Positions 46,525-56,402 of a DNA stretch of 64,000 bases are shown here, piece after piece. Source of the DNA: Desulfurococcales archaeon (lineage in GTDB: Archaea > Thermoproteota > Thermoprotei_A > Sulfolobales > Desulfurococcaceae); assembly GCA_027022365.1 (NCBI GenBank), contig JALVYU010000011.1:80168-144167 (forward strand), read 5' to 3'. Positions within the stretch are counted from its first letter, which is position 1. Every line of letters begins with the position of its first letter. Position numbers and translations under genes: made by a program. The notes under the pieces were generated by a model that was not told where the DNA came from, searched no databases, and was given only the letters and a program-made list of their open reading frames with translations.

Positions 46525-47061
46525 TTGGTGGAGACTATCTACGACTATGTTATTTCGAAGAAACTAGAACTGGTAAAGCCCACGATCATAGTCGGTGGCA
46601 TCAAGTCGACGACGATCAAAGCCATCGATCTAACAATCATAGGACGAGTACAAGTCAATGGCACGATATCGGCTGACAAACTAACGGTCATAGGCCACGG
46701 ACTTGCATCCACGATAGAAGTAAAAGAGGCATATCTGATCGCCAATGGTCCGTTATTCATTGATGTCCTTAAAGCAAACAAGGCTCTGATCATAGGCCGA
46801 AGAGGTTCCATCATAGCTGATTTCATCGAGGCAGACACGCTGTTCATGGAGAGATCATATGCTTCGAGAATAGTTGTTCAAACACTTAAACTATCGTGGG
46901 GGGTTGGGATAAGAATACTGGAAAATGCCCGCGAAATAGTGTTCTATGATCCACATGTGTGGTTCGAGGAGATCCGGGCCGAAAACCCAGCGATCACTTA
47001 TAAGTACAGCATTCAAAAGCTCTCATCCGCGCCTCAACGACTTTCTCGCGAAGATTCATGA
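46525..47061 (+). CDS. bactofilin-like beta-helix protein
   Basis: A 178-residue protein made of short repeated beta rungs (VGGIKSTTIKAIDLTIIGRV, ISADKLTVIGHGLASTIEVK, LIIGRRGSIIADFIEADTLF), the pattern of bactofilins, which polymerise into cytoskeletal filaments. It starts at TTG 46525 or GTG 46528 behind GGGAGAAG. Its C-terminal 22 codons are overlapped on the other strand by the gene at 46994-47206. A scaffold role is likely but inferred. Confidence 0.6.
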   Translation: MVETIYDYVISKKLELVKPTIIVGGIKSTTIKAIDLTIIGRVQVNGTISADKLTVIGHGLASTIEVKEAYLIANGPLFIDVLKANKALIIGRRGSIIADFIEADTLFMERSYASRIVVQTLKLSWGVGIRILENAREIVFYDPHVWFEEIRAENPAITYKYSIQKLSSAPQRLSREDS

Positions 47062-47206
47062 GGGTAGACGCTATAAGAAACAGTTCTCCAGGACTTATCT
47101 TGTCTCCGGGCTTGATCCTGCCTATCCGGCTTTCAATCTTATCGATAAGGTCTATTGCTTCCTCAAGCACCGGGACAAGATCCTTACAGTCGCTCTCTGA
47201 AGCCAT
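46994..47206 (-). CDS. small helical protein, convergent overlap
   Basis: A 70-residue acidic helical protein (VPVLEEAIDLIDKIESRIGR, GELFLIASTLMNLREKVVEA). The GGTG SD 6 bases before the ATG at 47206 and its protein-like composition argue that it is real, although its last 68 bases overlap the 3' end of the bactofilin-like gene. No family recognised. Confidence 0.55.
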   Translation of the reverse strand: MASESDCKDLVPVLEEAIDLIDKIESRIGRIKPGDKISPGELFLIASTLMNLREKVVEARMRAFECCTYK

Positions 47207-47389
47207 CTTAGCACCTATATGAATCCTGGTTATGACAGTGTTAAAAATAATTTCTTACCGGAAAACATAGGAAGATAATATATGTTGATAGAATTACTTA
47301 TCATACATAATTATAAGTCCGGATACAAAGCTAACAAGGCTACCCAAGTATCAGCGGAAAACTTGTCGATTCATACTTGCTACGCCTTG

Positions 47390-47549
47390 GCTAGTACTCT
47401 GTGTTTAAATACGATGGAGCCTAGCACCGTATCTACAATTATGTGGTAAGCTCGAGAAGGCATCTTAAAAATCCGGCTGAGCATAGGAAGCGTAGGGAGA
47501 TATCCTTATCTTAGCATCTATAGAATAACTATGAGGAGCTAGTACTCTG
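47390..47549 (+). repeat. GCTAGTACTCTG direct repeat pair
   Basis: The 12-mer GCTAGTACTCTG occurs at 47390-47401 and 47538-47549, each followed after a few bases by an AT-rich word (TTTAAATAC and GATAAATAC). Two regulator sites or two related promoters would explain it; chance is less likely but not excluded. Confidence 0.4.
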
Positions 47550-47575
47550 ATGTTGTAGATAAATACATAGTATTA

Positions 47576-47681
47576 CCCCCCGGGGGAAAGATTTAAAGGC
47601 ATATATATTCTCTTCTTGAGGTATAATGAGACCTCCTCATCGGAGGGGTGGGGGGTATCTTTTTATTTCCCCCCGGGGGAG
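47576..47681 (+). promoter_or_regulatory. decarboxylase promoter and G/C-palindrome leader
   Basis: CCCCCCGGGGG occurs at 47576-47586 and again at 47669-47679. The first abuts GGGAAAG-ATTTAAA (47584-47596), a BRE/TATA pair, so RNA should start near 47617. The leader then has a CCTCC-TCATC-GGAGG hairpin (47632-47646), a G6 run (47650-47655) that can pair with the second C6 (47669-47674), and the SD GGGGGAG (47675-47681) that directly follows that C6. Alternative pairings could hide or free the SD. Confidence 0.5.
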
Positions 47682-47691
47682 AAAACATTGA

Positions 47692-48096
47692 ATGGGGGTG
47701 TCTGGGATGACGGGGGTTATCTATATGGTTCGGGAGGAGGGGGGAGAAACTCCCGTTGTGGGGAGACATGTTTACGGCGAGCTTTACGGCTGCAACCCGG
47801 AGATCCTCAGCAATGAGAAAATGATTGAAGAGATAATCAAAGAGGCTGCAGAGATAGGGGGTTTCACATTACTTGATGTGAAGTCATGGAAGATAAGCCC
47901 GGGAGTCAGTGCTGTTGGAATAGTCTTGGAGAGCCATATCTCCATCCATACGTGGCCCGAGTATGGTTTTGCAACTGTTGATGTTTATACTTGTGGCTCT
48001 GAGGGAGACCCCATAGCTGCTTTCAAGCATATAGCCAAAAGGTTTGAGGCTAAAAGATATACCATGAAATACACTGATCGAAGCTACCGGGAATAG
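47692..48096 (+). CDS. pyruvoyl-dependent decarboxylase (crenarchaeal ArgDC/AdoMetDC family)
   Basis: A 134-residue proenzyme of the AdoMet decarboxylase fold, for polyamine synthesis. It should cleave itself between Glu80 and Ser81 in VLESHISIHTWPEYG, turning Ser81 into the pyruvoyl group; VGRHVYGELYGCN and VDVYTCGSEGDP are the other family blocks. The wording SHISIHTWPEYG and the end YTDRSYRE are closer to the crenarchaeal arginine decarboxylase variant than to true AdoMet decarboxylase, so arginine to agmatine is my preferred reaction. The leader is unusually structured. It ends 4 bases before the next gene. Confidence 0.85.
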   Translation: MGVSGMTGVIYMVREEGGETPVVGRHVYGELYGCNPEILSNEKMIEEIIKEAAEIGGFTLLDVKSWKISPGVSAVGIVLESHISIHTWPEYGFATVDVYTCGSEGDPIAAFKHIAKRFEAKRYTMKYTDRSYRE

Positions 48097-48100
48097 TGGT

Positions 48101-49222
48101 TTGGACAGAATATATATCGTCGGAGCTGGGCCTGCAGGACTTACCACGAGTTTTTTCCTAAGCAGAGAAATCCCTTCTAGCAGTATAACCGTTTTCGATC
48201 ATAGGAGAAAACCCGGTGTTCCACCTTACTGCACAAGCATAGTTGGTATAGAAACCGCTGAGTTCTACAAGGAAATACTTGGGGAGAAGGTGATAGAGAA
48301 GAAATACTATTCTATAACCTTCCATACGCCCACAAGGAAATACACGGTGTACTCTAAGAAACCAATAGCATATAGGCTTGCTCGCCCCTATCTCGAGCAG
48401 AAACTATGTGATAAACTACTAGACATGGGTGTCGAGATAAGGTTGGGGGAGCATGTTCTCCCCGCCCGCCCCGGGGCCTTGGTTGCTGGTGGGAAGGAGT
48501 ATGAAGGCCTTGTAATAGCGGCCGATGGTGCTTATAGTCTCTTCAGGAAGAAATACTGTGGATGGATGCCGGAGACAATTATGGGTCTACAAAGAATAGT
48601 TAGAGTCGATAAACGGTTAGAGAATAGTTTCCATGTCTTCTTCGATCTTGACACACCCTGTTTCTATCAATGGATTGTGCCTGTGGATGGAGATAAAACT
48701 GTACTAGTTGGATACGCCGACTGCAAGATTCGCTCTGACCCAAATAGGATATTTGATAAGGTGCTCAGAAAAGCCGGTTTACGCCTCCTATCGAGTGAAC
48801 GTATTTTCGGCGGCCCAATAATAAGGGATCTACCATACAGACCGTACAACATAGGAGGGAGAATATATTTCATAGGAGATAGTCTTCCAGCCTCCAAACC
48901 GGTCACTGGGGGAGGCCTTTACGGTATAAAGGAGTTAGTGCCAGCCCTGACTAGGGCTATCGTGAAGGGTGATCCCAGGATCTATGACCAGAGCGTTGAA
49001 CGCCTTAAGAAAAGGTTTCGAAAGTCATGGCTTCTAACAAGGCTGTTTAAGCATAAGTACTGGGTGATAGCGGACCTGTTCTCTGTTTTTCAGGGAGAAT
49101 TTGAGCCGGGCCTATTTGATCTTCATGAAAAAATTGTTTGGAGAGCCCTACCCCGTCTACCCACGCTCCTGTATATCCTATTATGTTCTCTGTTTATCCG
49201 AACACGGCGATCTCGTGGATGA
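48101..49222 (+). CDS. geranylgeranyl-reductase-like flavoprotein
   Basis: A 373-residue FAD enzyme. The dinucleotide fold IYIVGAGPAGLTTSFFLSRE opens it; VIAADGAYSLFRK and RIYFIGDSLPASKPVTGGGL are the second and third flavin contacts of the geranylgeranyl reductase family, which saturates isoprenoid chains of archaeal lipids or quinones. The C-terminal part (about residues 300-373) is basic with a hydrophobic end. It starts at TTG 48101 just after the decarboxylase gene and so may be co-transcribed. Its end overlaps a convergent gene by 29 bases. Confidence 0.78.
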   Translation: MDRIYIVGAGPAGLTTSFFLSREIPSSSITVFDHRRKPGVPPYCTSIVGIETAEFYKEILGEKVIEKKYYSITFHTPTRKYTVYSKKPIAYRLARPYLEQKLCDKLLDMGVEIRLGEHVLPARPGALVAGGKEYEGLVIAADGAYSLFRKKYCGWMPETIMGLQRIVRVDKRLENSFHVFFDLDTPCFYQWIVPVDGDKTVLVGYADCKIRSDPNRIFDKVLRKAGLRLLSSERIFGGPIIRDLPYRPYNIGGRIYFIGDSLPASKPVTGGGLYGIKELVPALTRAIVKGDPRIYDQSVERLKKRFRKSWLLTRLFKHKYWVIADLFSVFQGEFEPGLFDLHEKIVWRALPRLPTLLYILLCSLFIRTRRSRG

Positions 49223-50327
49223 GCCTTCCTTCCTTGAACCTGTCTATGGTGAGGTTTTCGGCCTCTCTTATCCCTGGCTTACCCCTGACTATCCATTCCG
49301 CAACCGCCTCGGAGGCGGCTGGGGCTATCATAAACCCGTGGCCACTAAACCCTGTTGAGACGTAGAGGCTCTCCACATCTTTTACCGGGCCGAGGATGGG
49401 GTGGTGATCTGGCGTCATGACATAATAGCCTGTCCAGTACCTTATGATGTGTGTTGATGGGAACCAGTCGAAGTATTTGCTCCATATCCTCACGGCCGTG
49501 TATAAGAACTCTATCCTGTTCATCGGGGGTCTATTGTATTCTTCTTCGAGCTCAGCGCCGATGAGGAAGCCTCCCGACACTGTTTGCACCATGTAGGATG
49601 CAGTCTCCCAGTCGACGAGGAGGGGCTTGAATACCTCTCTGTATTTTTCCGTAATCAGTGCGTGTTTGGGCAGATTGTTTATTGGAGCATCAACCCCGCA
49701 TGTACTGAGTATGTCTCTACTGCCATACCCGGCGGCAACCAGTATTGTTTCCGCCTCAACCCTCTCTTTCTCGGTCAATACACCCTTGGCTTCCCTATTC
49801 TCCACAATTATTTTCTCGGCTTTCTCCGGATACCTTACCTCTACGCCGCTCTTTTTTAGGTACTCCAGAACGTTTAGGAGCGCGGTGAACGGGTTTGATT
49901 TCCCAGCAATAGGATCATGTACCCCAGCGACGAGGGTGTCGGTCTTAATGGTTGGGACGAGTTCCTTTATCTCGTCGGGGTCGACTATACGTGTCGGGAC
50001 GCCTAGGCTGTGGTGGAAGCGAACATACTCCTTGAAGTTCCTAAGATGTTCTTCACGCGACAACAGCCAGACGTACCCGCCCTGTACAAAGGGGAAGCCG
50101 AACCTATTGGATAATTCCTTCCACTTCTCTATACTCCTCTTCATCAATACCACGTGTTCTCTGCTCGTGAAGCTAGCCCTTATACCGGTCGCGCACCTGA
50201 ACGTGCCCCCGCTCCCCGGGTAGTTTTTCTCTATAATTGCTATTTTCTCGATGCCACGGTCGAGGAGCTCGAGCGCTGTGTATACCCCGTTTATCCCTGC
50301 CCCGATCACGGCCACATCGTATCTCAA
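49194..50327 (-). CDS. dye-linked dehydrogenase beta subunit (FAD, proline/sarcosine type)
   Basis: A 377-residue DAO-family flavoprotein, the substrate-oxidising subunit. The FAD fold is VAVIGAGINGVYTALELLDR, and the family end motif is STGFSGHGFMIAPAASEAVA. It would oxidise a secondary amine such as L-proline, hydroxyproline or sarcosine. It is last of four overlapping genes; the sizes of the four products (494, 161, 92 and 377 residues) match the alpha, gamma, delta and beta subunits of the Thermococcus dye-linked L-proline dehydrogenase. It starts inside the stop of the small [2Fe-2S] gene. Confidence 0.82.
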   Translation of the reverse strand: MRYDVAVIGAGINGVYTALELLDRGIEKIAIIEKNYPGSGGTFRCATGIRASFTSREHVVLMKRSIEKWKELSNRFGFPFVQGGYVWLLSREEHLRNFKEYVRFHHSLGVPTRIVDPDEIKELVPTIKTDTLVAGVHDPIAGKSNPFTALLNVLEYLKKSGVEVRYPEKAEKIIVENREAKGVLTEKERVEAETILVAAGYGSRDILSTCGVDAPINNLPKHALITEKYREVFKPLLVDWETASYMVQTVSGGFLIGAELEEEYNRPPMNRIEFLYTAVRIWSKYFDWFPSTHIIRYWTGYYVMTPDHHPILGPVKDVESLYVSTGFSGHGFMIAPAASEAVAEWIVRGKPGIREAENLTIDRFKEGRLIHEIAVFG

Positions 50328-50599
50328 TAATTATCGCCTCCCAGGAAGTACTTTGCCTGTACGGGGTGTAGTGGGGGCCTAGATGTTGGGAGCATCAGTT
50401 CCTCCGCGTTCTTGCCCGTGGCTCTCCGGAGTATTCTCAGTACTATGGGTATACAGTGGGTGCCCTGGCAGGGCCCCATACCTATCCTTAGATAGCGCTT
50501 GAGGCTCTCGAGGTCGGTGTATCCCTTCTCTATGGCTTCTAGGACATCGGCGAGCGTTACTTCCTCGCATCTACATATGATTATTTTTCGGGGATCCAT
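50324..50599 (-). CDS. BFD-like [2Fe-2S] subunit
   Basis: A 92-residue Fe-S protein. IICRCEEVTLADVLEAI and GMGPCQGTHCIP give the four ligands (C-x-C and C-x4-C) of a BFD-like [2Fe-2S] domain. It transfers electrons within the dehydrogenase complex. The ATG at 50599 follows GGAGGTGAG inside the ferredoxin gene; the frame is open to 50620. It overlaps both neighbours. Confidence 0.82.
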   Translation of the reverse strand: MDPRKIIICRCEEVTLADVLEAIEKGYTDLESLKRYLRIGMGPCQGTHCIPIVLRILRRATGKNAEELMLPTSRPPLHPVQAKYFLGGDNY

Positions 50600-51066
50600 A
50601 TGGCTCTCACCTCCAACCACTTATCCTTTGGGACGGAAACGGTTACAGCCCATGTACGGTCATGCTGCCACGCCTTAACGATCACGCCCTCACCCACAGG
50701 TTCTCCACGTCTATTGAGAAGTGTCACCCACATACCTTTCTCTGGTCTTGGCAGGAACTCGTACGGCAGTGTTATTAGTGCTTGGCCGGGCTTGGAGAGG
50801 TCGACAACGAACAAGGCCTGGCCCGGGCACTGTGGGACGCAGACCCCGCACCCTATACATTTGTCCCAGTCTATCCTGGGTATCTCGTAGATCTTATCCA
50901 TTCTTATCGCTTTGAACGGGCATACATGTACACATATATTGCAGGGTATCTCCTCAGGGCACTCCGCTATGACGACGGGGCCTTTCTCGAGCCTCTCCCT
51001 TGGTGGGAGGAGGCCTAGCTTCTCGAGCTCCTCGGGCGTGATATATCCTTTCTCCTTATAGCTCAC
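50581..51066 (-). CDS. ferredoxin-type subunit of amine dehydrogenase
   Basis: A 161-residue protein with two [4Fe-4S] sites: C-x5-C-x2-C-x3-CP (CPEEIPCNICVHVCP) and C-x2-C-x2-C-x3-CP (CIGCGVCVPQCP). A C-terminal beta domain of about 70 residues (MWVTLLNRRGEPVGEGVIVK) is extra to a plain ferredoxin. It would carry electrons from the flavins to an outside acceptor. It overlaps the alpha subunit gene by 4 bases. Confidence 0.82.
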   Translation of the reverse strand: MSYKEKGYITPEELEKLGLLPPRERLEKGPVVIAECPEEIPCNICVHVCPFKAIRMDKIYEIPRIDWDKCIGCGVCVPQCPGQALFVVDLSKPGQALITLPYEFLPRPEKGMWVTLLNRRGEPVGEGVIVKAWQHDRTWAVTVSVPKDKWLEVRAIWIPEK

Positions 51067-52547
51067 GTGTACTCACCTATCCTGATCTTCTCCATTTCCT
51101 CTTCCGAGACAGTCACCTTGAGCTTTCCCTCCCTAGCCCTCCTTACGACCGGGGCCATCCTGTACTCGTTCCAGAGGAAATCTATGAGCTTTCCACGTCT
51201 CTCCTCGACCTCTTTGCCGCCGATGCCTAGTTTTAGGAGTGCGGATAAAGCAGCTATTTCTCCCTCGATGAACGCAGTCGTTGCCTCTTCTATGCCCGAA
51301 GCATCACCTGCTACGAAGAGGTTTTCAACACTTGTCTCCTGGCCCCACGTCCTTATAGGCACTAATCCTCCTGCCTCCGGAACCCATTTCATAACTGCGC
51401 CTGCCTGGGCGAAGAACTTTGTGTCGGGCTGGAGGCCTATCGATATGAGTACTAGGTCGACACCGAACTCTTTCTCGGTGCCTGGGATGGGGTGGAAATG
51501 CTCATCGTATGCTTGGAGCACTGCTTTCTCAACCCTTTCCGTCCCGATGGCTCTGACTATGCTGTGCCTCGTCAGTATTTTGACGCCTAGTCTCCTGATC
51601 TTGGCGGCGTGGACGAACCAGCCGCCTATCCTCGGCAGTATCTCCGCTAGAGCCTCTACCTTCACACCCGCTTGGAGCAACTGATACGCTATGATCAATC
51701 CGACGTTACCGCTGCCGATAACAACTGCCTTGTCTCCGGGCCGGACACCGTATTGGTTCATGAGGGTTTGAGCACCCCCAGCACCCATTACACCGGGTAG
51801 ATAGTTGCCCTCGAAATCCAATCCTTTCTCAGCTGCGCCGGGGGCAGCGATGACCGTCTTGGCTTTGACAAGGAGATTGAGTGGATGCTCTCCGTGTACC
51901 GCTACCCCCACTACTCCGCCTTTGAAGTACCCATATGCGAACCCATTAGTGTAGACACGTATGTTGTTATACTCTTTGATCTTCTTGGAGAGCATCTCTG
52001 CTATCCTGAACCCTCTTGTTCCGCCGAAATAGTCTCTTGAGCCGAAGAACTTGTGTGTCTGCTTGACGAGCTGGCCTCCTAGCACGAAGTGATCATTGAC
52101 CAGGACGACGTCCGCCCCATGCTCAGCGGCCACAAGAGCCGCTTTAAGCCCAGCGGGGCCCCCACCCACAACCAGAAGATCCGTCTCTACCCTGATTGTT
52201 TCGACGTTCTCCTGCCTCCTAGCCCTACGTATATCTGCTAGGCCCTCCTGAGGCTCAACATGAATTCCTTCCCTGACAGGCTCAACACATATCCTAGTAT
52301 TAGGCACACCATCAACTACTGATAGACAGCTACTACACTTACCTATCATACAGTAGGCTCCCCTGGGAAGCCCTAGTTTTGGGCTCCTATTGAACACCCT
52401 GTAACCCACAGCGTAGAGAGCCGCTAAGATGCTCTCCCCCTCATAGGCTTCGATGACCTTATCTCTATAGTAGAACTTGACACGTCGGCCGCGCTTGAAA
52501 TCCAGGATCGGGTGCTCATAGATCCTATAATCAGGCAAGACCAACAC
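51063..52547 (-). CDS. dye-linked dehydrogenase alpha subunit ([2Fe-2S] + NAD/FAD oxidoreductase)
   Basis: A 494-residue fusion. The N-terminal part is a Fer2_4 [2Fe-2S] domain with C-x4-C-x2-C-x12-C (CMIGKCSSC... ICVEPV). The rest is a pyridine-nucleotide-disulfide-type flavoprotein: LLVVGGGPAGLKAALVAAEH, a second nucleotide fold AVVIGSGNVGLIIAYQLLQA, and LFVAGDASGIEEATTAF at the end. Similar subunits occur in proline, octopine and HcnB-type enzymes. It leads the four-gene operon. The start may be the GTG at 52547 or a TTG at 52538. Confidence 0.83.
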   Translation of the reverse strand: MLVLPDYRIYEHPILDFKRGRRVKFYYRDKVIEAYEGESILAALYAVGYRVFNRSPKLGLPRGAYCMIGKCSSCLSVVDGVPNTRICVEPVREGIHVEPQEGLADIRRARRQENVETIRVETDLLVVGGGPAGLKAALVAAEHGADVVLVNDHFVLGGQLVKQTHKFFGSRDYFGGTRGFRIAEMLSKKIKEYNNIRVYTNGFAYGYFKGGVVGVAVHGEHPLNLLVKAKTVIAAPGAAEKGLDFEGNYLPGVMGAGGAQTLMNQYGVRPGDKAVVIGSGNVGLIIAYQLLQAGVKVEALAEILPRIGGWFVHAAKIRRLGVKILTRHSIVRAIGTERVEKAVLQAYDEHFHPIPGTEKEFGVDLVLISIGLQPDTKFFAQAGAVMKWVPEAGGLVPIRTWGQETSVENLFVAGDASGIEEATTAFIEGEIAALSALLKLGIGGKEVEERRGKLIDFLWNEYRMAPVVRRAREGKLKVTVSEEEMEKIRIGEYT

Positions 52548-52679
52548 CTATCCGGGAGTAAACACTATACGCTCTACGGTAAAAACTAAGTGATTATCGG
52601 GTTGCACAAGAACTAATAAGTTAGTGTTTTCTAAATTAATTTAATCCCATTAACCATTGATCAATGGGGGGAAATACTG

Positions 52680-54902
52680 GTGGAGATAAAGGAATGCTTG
52701 ATGCGCGCACTTATCGAGACAATCCCTAGGGTCATAGGTCTCGACGAAAAGGTCGTCGAGGACCTTGTGGCTAAGCGCAGGCTCAAATTAGCGAGAACAC
52801 CTGATCCGAAGTACGGGGACTATGGTGTGGCGCTCCACGTAGTCCTCCATATGGTTAAGGCCCCCCGCCAAGAATGGGATAAGCTCCTCTCCAGGATAGC
52901 CAATGAAATAATGGGTTCCAGCAGGGCCAAGGAATGCTTCATATATAGGATAGATTATTCAAATGGTTACCTCAACTTCTACATAGACTATAGAAAGCTC
53001 TCCAGGATAATCTTCAAGAAAATAATAGATGAAGCCCTATTCGACGAGATAAGGTCTTATGGGCGGGGAGAAAAGATACTCGTAGAACACACGAGCGCGA
53101 ATCCTATTCATCCCCTCCATATTGGGAGCGGGAGAAACGCCGTTATAGGCAACACCTTCGCGAGAATATTGCGCAGACTAGGTTTCAGCGTCCGTGAGCA
53201 CTTCTACGTTGACGATATGGGTAGACAAGTAGCCGTAATGGTTTACGGATACACGAAGGTCAAGGAGAAAGGGATAGAGCCTCCCCCGAAAATCAAGCCT
53301 GACCATTGGATCGGAGCGATCTATGCTCTCACAAACATCTTTGTCTCGATAAAGAACATGCACCACGAACAAGAGAAAATAGCGGGCGAGATCAGAACCC
53401 TTATCGAGCACCTAAAGGAGGAAGCGTTCGGGAAACGCGGCGACGGATACCTGTTGGCTGTCACTAGGATAGCCGAGTCCCAGCTAAGCCTAAAACACGA
53501 CCCAGGAGCAGTCCTAGAAATGATCGTTTCTGCACTGAAGAAACAGGAGGGAAAGAAGCCTACCGGGATACGTAGAGAGGCAGAGTCCCTTCTATTAAGA
53601 TACAGGGATATTAGAAATAAACTAGCTGAGCTATACGAGTGCGCCGAAGACCTCAGAACAGTTTTCCCACGGCTCTACGACGTCCTATCCCAATCTATCG
53701 ATGAACCAGAGGTGTTCGAGGAGAAAGTATCTGAGCTCATGAAGCTGTACGAGGAAGAAGACCCGAGGATAACAAGGCTCTTCAGGGAAGCAATAGACCT
53801 CGTACTGAGGGGTTTCGATTCAACACTTAGAAGGATAGGTATAGTCTTCGATTCTTACGACTGGGAGAGCGACCCAGAGATCAAGAAGTTGACCAGAGAG
53901 ATCATCGAGGCATCCCTGAGGACAAGGTATGGTGGTAGCGAGGGCCAGGCAGTAATAGTTGATCTAGGGAAAGCCTACGAGGAAGACGATTATATCCGTA
54001 GCATATTCGGGGCGGAGAAGCCCGAGCGCGTAGTGCTGAGGAGAAGCGATGGGACAACACTCTACGTCTCAAGAGACATAGCGTATACTATATACAAGTA
54101 CAGGGTGACCGGGGCGAAGAAAGTATACAATGTGATCGCGACCGAGCAGAACCTCGAGCAGAAACAAGTTAGGAGCGTCCTCTACCTGCTGGGATACAAG
54201 GACTATGCCGACAATACCATACACCTCGCCTATGAAATGGTGCACCTTAAAGGCTATAGGATGCGTGGAAGATACGGAAGATACATCAGCATGGACGAGC
54301 TTATTGAGAGATACCGTAAGCTCATGCTAGACCAATACATGGAATCACACAAGAAACTCGGGGTTGAGGAGGCTGAGAGCATTCTTGACAAGGCCGAGAA
54401 GCTAGCCGTAGCAAATACTAGATATCTATTGCTAAGCATTGAACCCCTCAAAGTACTAACGTTCGATCCTGGGAAACTGGCTGAGCATACAGAAGGATCA
54501 TGGATACAATACACGTATGCGAGACTCCTAAGTATACTCAGGAAAGCGTATGGAGAAGACATTGATAGACCGGACGATGTAAGAAGGGAGGTAACGCGTG
54601 ACTATGACGGAATAGACATCGATGCGATAGGGCTGACGAGGGAGGAAGAGGAGATCATTGAAAAACTCATGGGCTATAAAGACGTGCTGGTAACCGCCTA
54701 TGAGGAGATGAAGCCTAACAAGGTGGCGGAATACGCCTACGAGCTATCATCAGTACTTAATCTCTTCTATGAGAAGATCCCCGTCATAAAGGAGAGGATT
54801 GAAAACAAGAAGAAATTCAGGCTTGTACTCATCTATTGTGCCGCGAAAATACTTGGTGACGCAATGTACGTGATGGGAATCCCTGTTCTCCCAAGGATCT
54901 AG
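52680..54902 (+). CDS. argS: arginyl-tRNA synthetase
   Basis: Charges tRNA-Arg. The 740-residue protein is long for ArgRS. The HIGH-like motif sits at residues 144-150 as HPLHIGS, with Ser where the second His is common, inside EHTSANPIHPLHIGSGRNAV. GRYGRYISMDELIER replaces KMSKS-like wording, and the C-terminal domain has KVAEYAYELSSVLNLFYEKI (DALR anticodon-binding type). A central insertion of about 150 helical residues (roughly 225-370) explains the size. SD GGGGGGA precedes the GTG at 52680. The tRNA-Arg of this window would be one substrate. Confidence 0.92.
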   Translation: MEIKECLMRALIETIPRVIGLDEKVVEDLVAKRRLKLARTPDPKYGDYGVALHVVLHMVKAPRQEWDKLLSRIANEIMGSSRAKECFIYRIDYSNGYLNFYIDYRKLSRIIFKKIIDEALFDEIRSYGRGEKILVEHTSANPIHPLHIGSGRNAVIGNTFARILRRLGFSVREHFYVDDMGRQVAVMVYGYTKVKEKGIEPPPKIKPDHWIGAIYALTNIFVSIKNMHHEQEKIAGEIRTLIEHLKEEAFGKRGDGYLLAVTRIAESQLSLKHDPGAVLEMIVSALKKQEGKKPTGIRREAESLLLRYRDIRNKLAELYECAEDLRTVFPRLYDVLSQSIDEPEVFEEKVSELMKLYEEEDPRITRLFREAIDLVLRGFDSTLRRIGIVFDSYDWESDPEIKKLTREIIEASLRTRYGGSEGQAVIVDLGKAYEEDDYIRSIFGAEKPERVVLRRSDGTTLYVSRDIAYTIYKYRVTGAKKVYNVIATEQNLEQKQVRSVLYLLGYKDYADNTIHLAYEMVHLKGYRMRGRYGRYISMDELIERYRKLMLDQYMESHKKLGVEEAESILDKAEKLAVANTRYLLLSIEPLKVLTFDPGKLAEHTEGSWIQYTYARLLSILRKAYGEDIDRPDDVRREVTRDYDGIDIDAIGLTREEEEIIEKLMGYKDVLVTAYEEMKPNKVAEYAYELSSVLNLFYEKIPVIKERIENKKKFRLVLIYCAAKILGDAMYVMGIPVLPRI

Positions 54903-54925
54903 GCCTCCCAGTCGCCTGTAGATAA

Positions 54926-54931
54926 TTTTTT
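54926..54931 (+). terminator. T6 terminator after argS
   Basis: Six T residues begin 23 bases after the argS stop codon and precede the aminotransferase promoter. Confidence 0.45.
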
Positions 54932-54960
54932 CTATGTATTCAATTCATAGAATCCTATAG

Positions 54961-56322
<1,362 letters not shown>

Positions 56323-56381
56323 AGTTATCCCTCTTTTTCCGCAGAATCCTATTGTCCGTACATATTTTTAAGAGAGGCCTA

Positions 56382-56389
56382 TTTATATA
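56382..56389 (+). promoter_or_regulatory. TATA box before gene at 56403
   Basis: TTTATATA lies about 20 bases before the ATG at 56403 and no SD is visible, suggesting a leaderless or near-leaderless message. Confidence 0.45.
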
Positions 56390-56402
56390 GTCTAGAAAGT
56401 CC

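Larger units (their letters stand above)
47207..47691. other. 485-base intergenic region with repeats and structured leader
   Basis: No gene is seen. The region contains a 12-base direct repeat (GCTAGTACTCTG at 47390 and 47538), two identical CCCCCCGGGGG palindromes, a TATA/BRE element and a G/C-rich hairpin leading to the decarboxylase gene. These are listed separately. The first 180 bases show nothing recognisable, but an undetected small RNA is possible. Confidence 0.6.
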
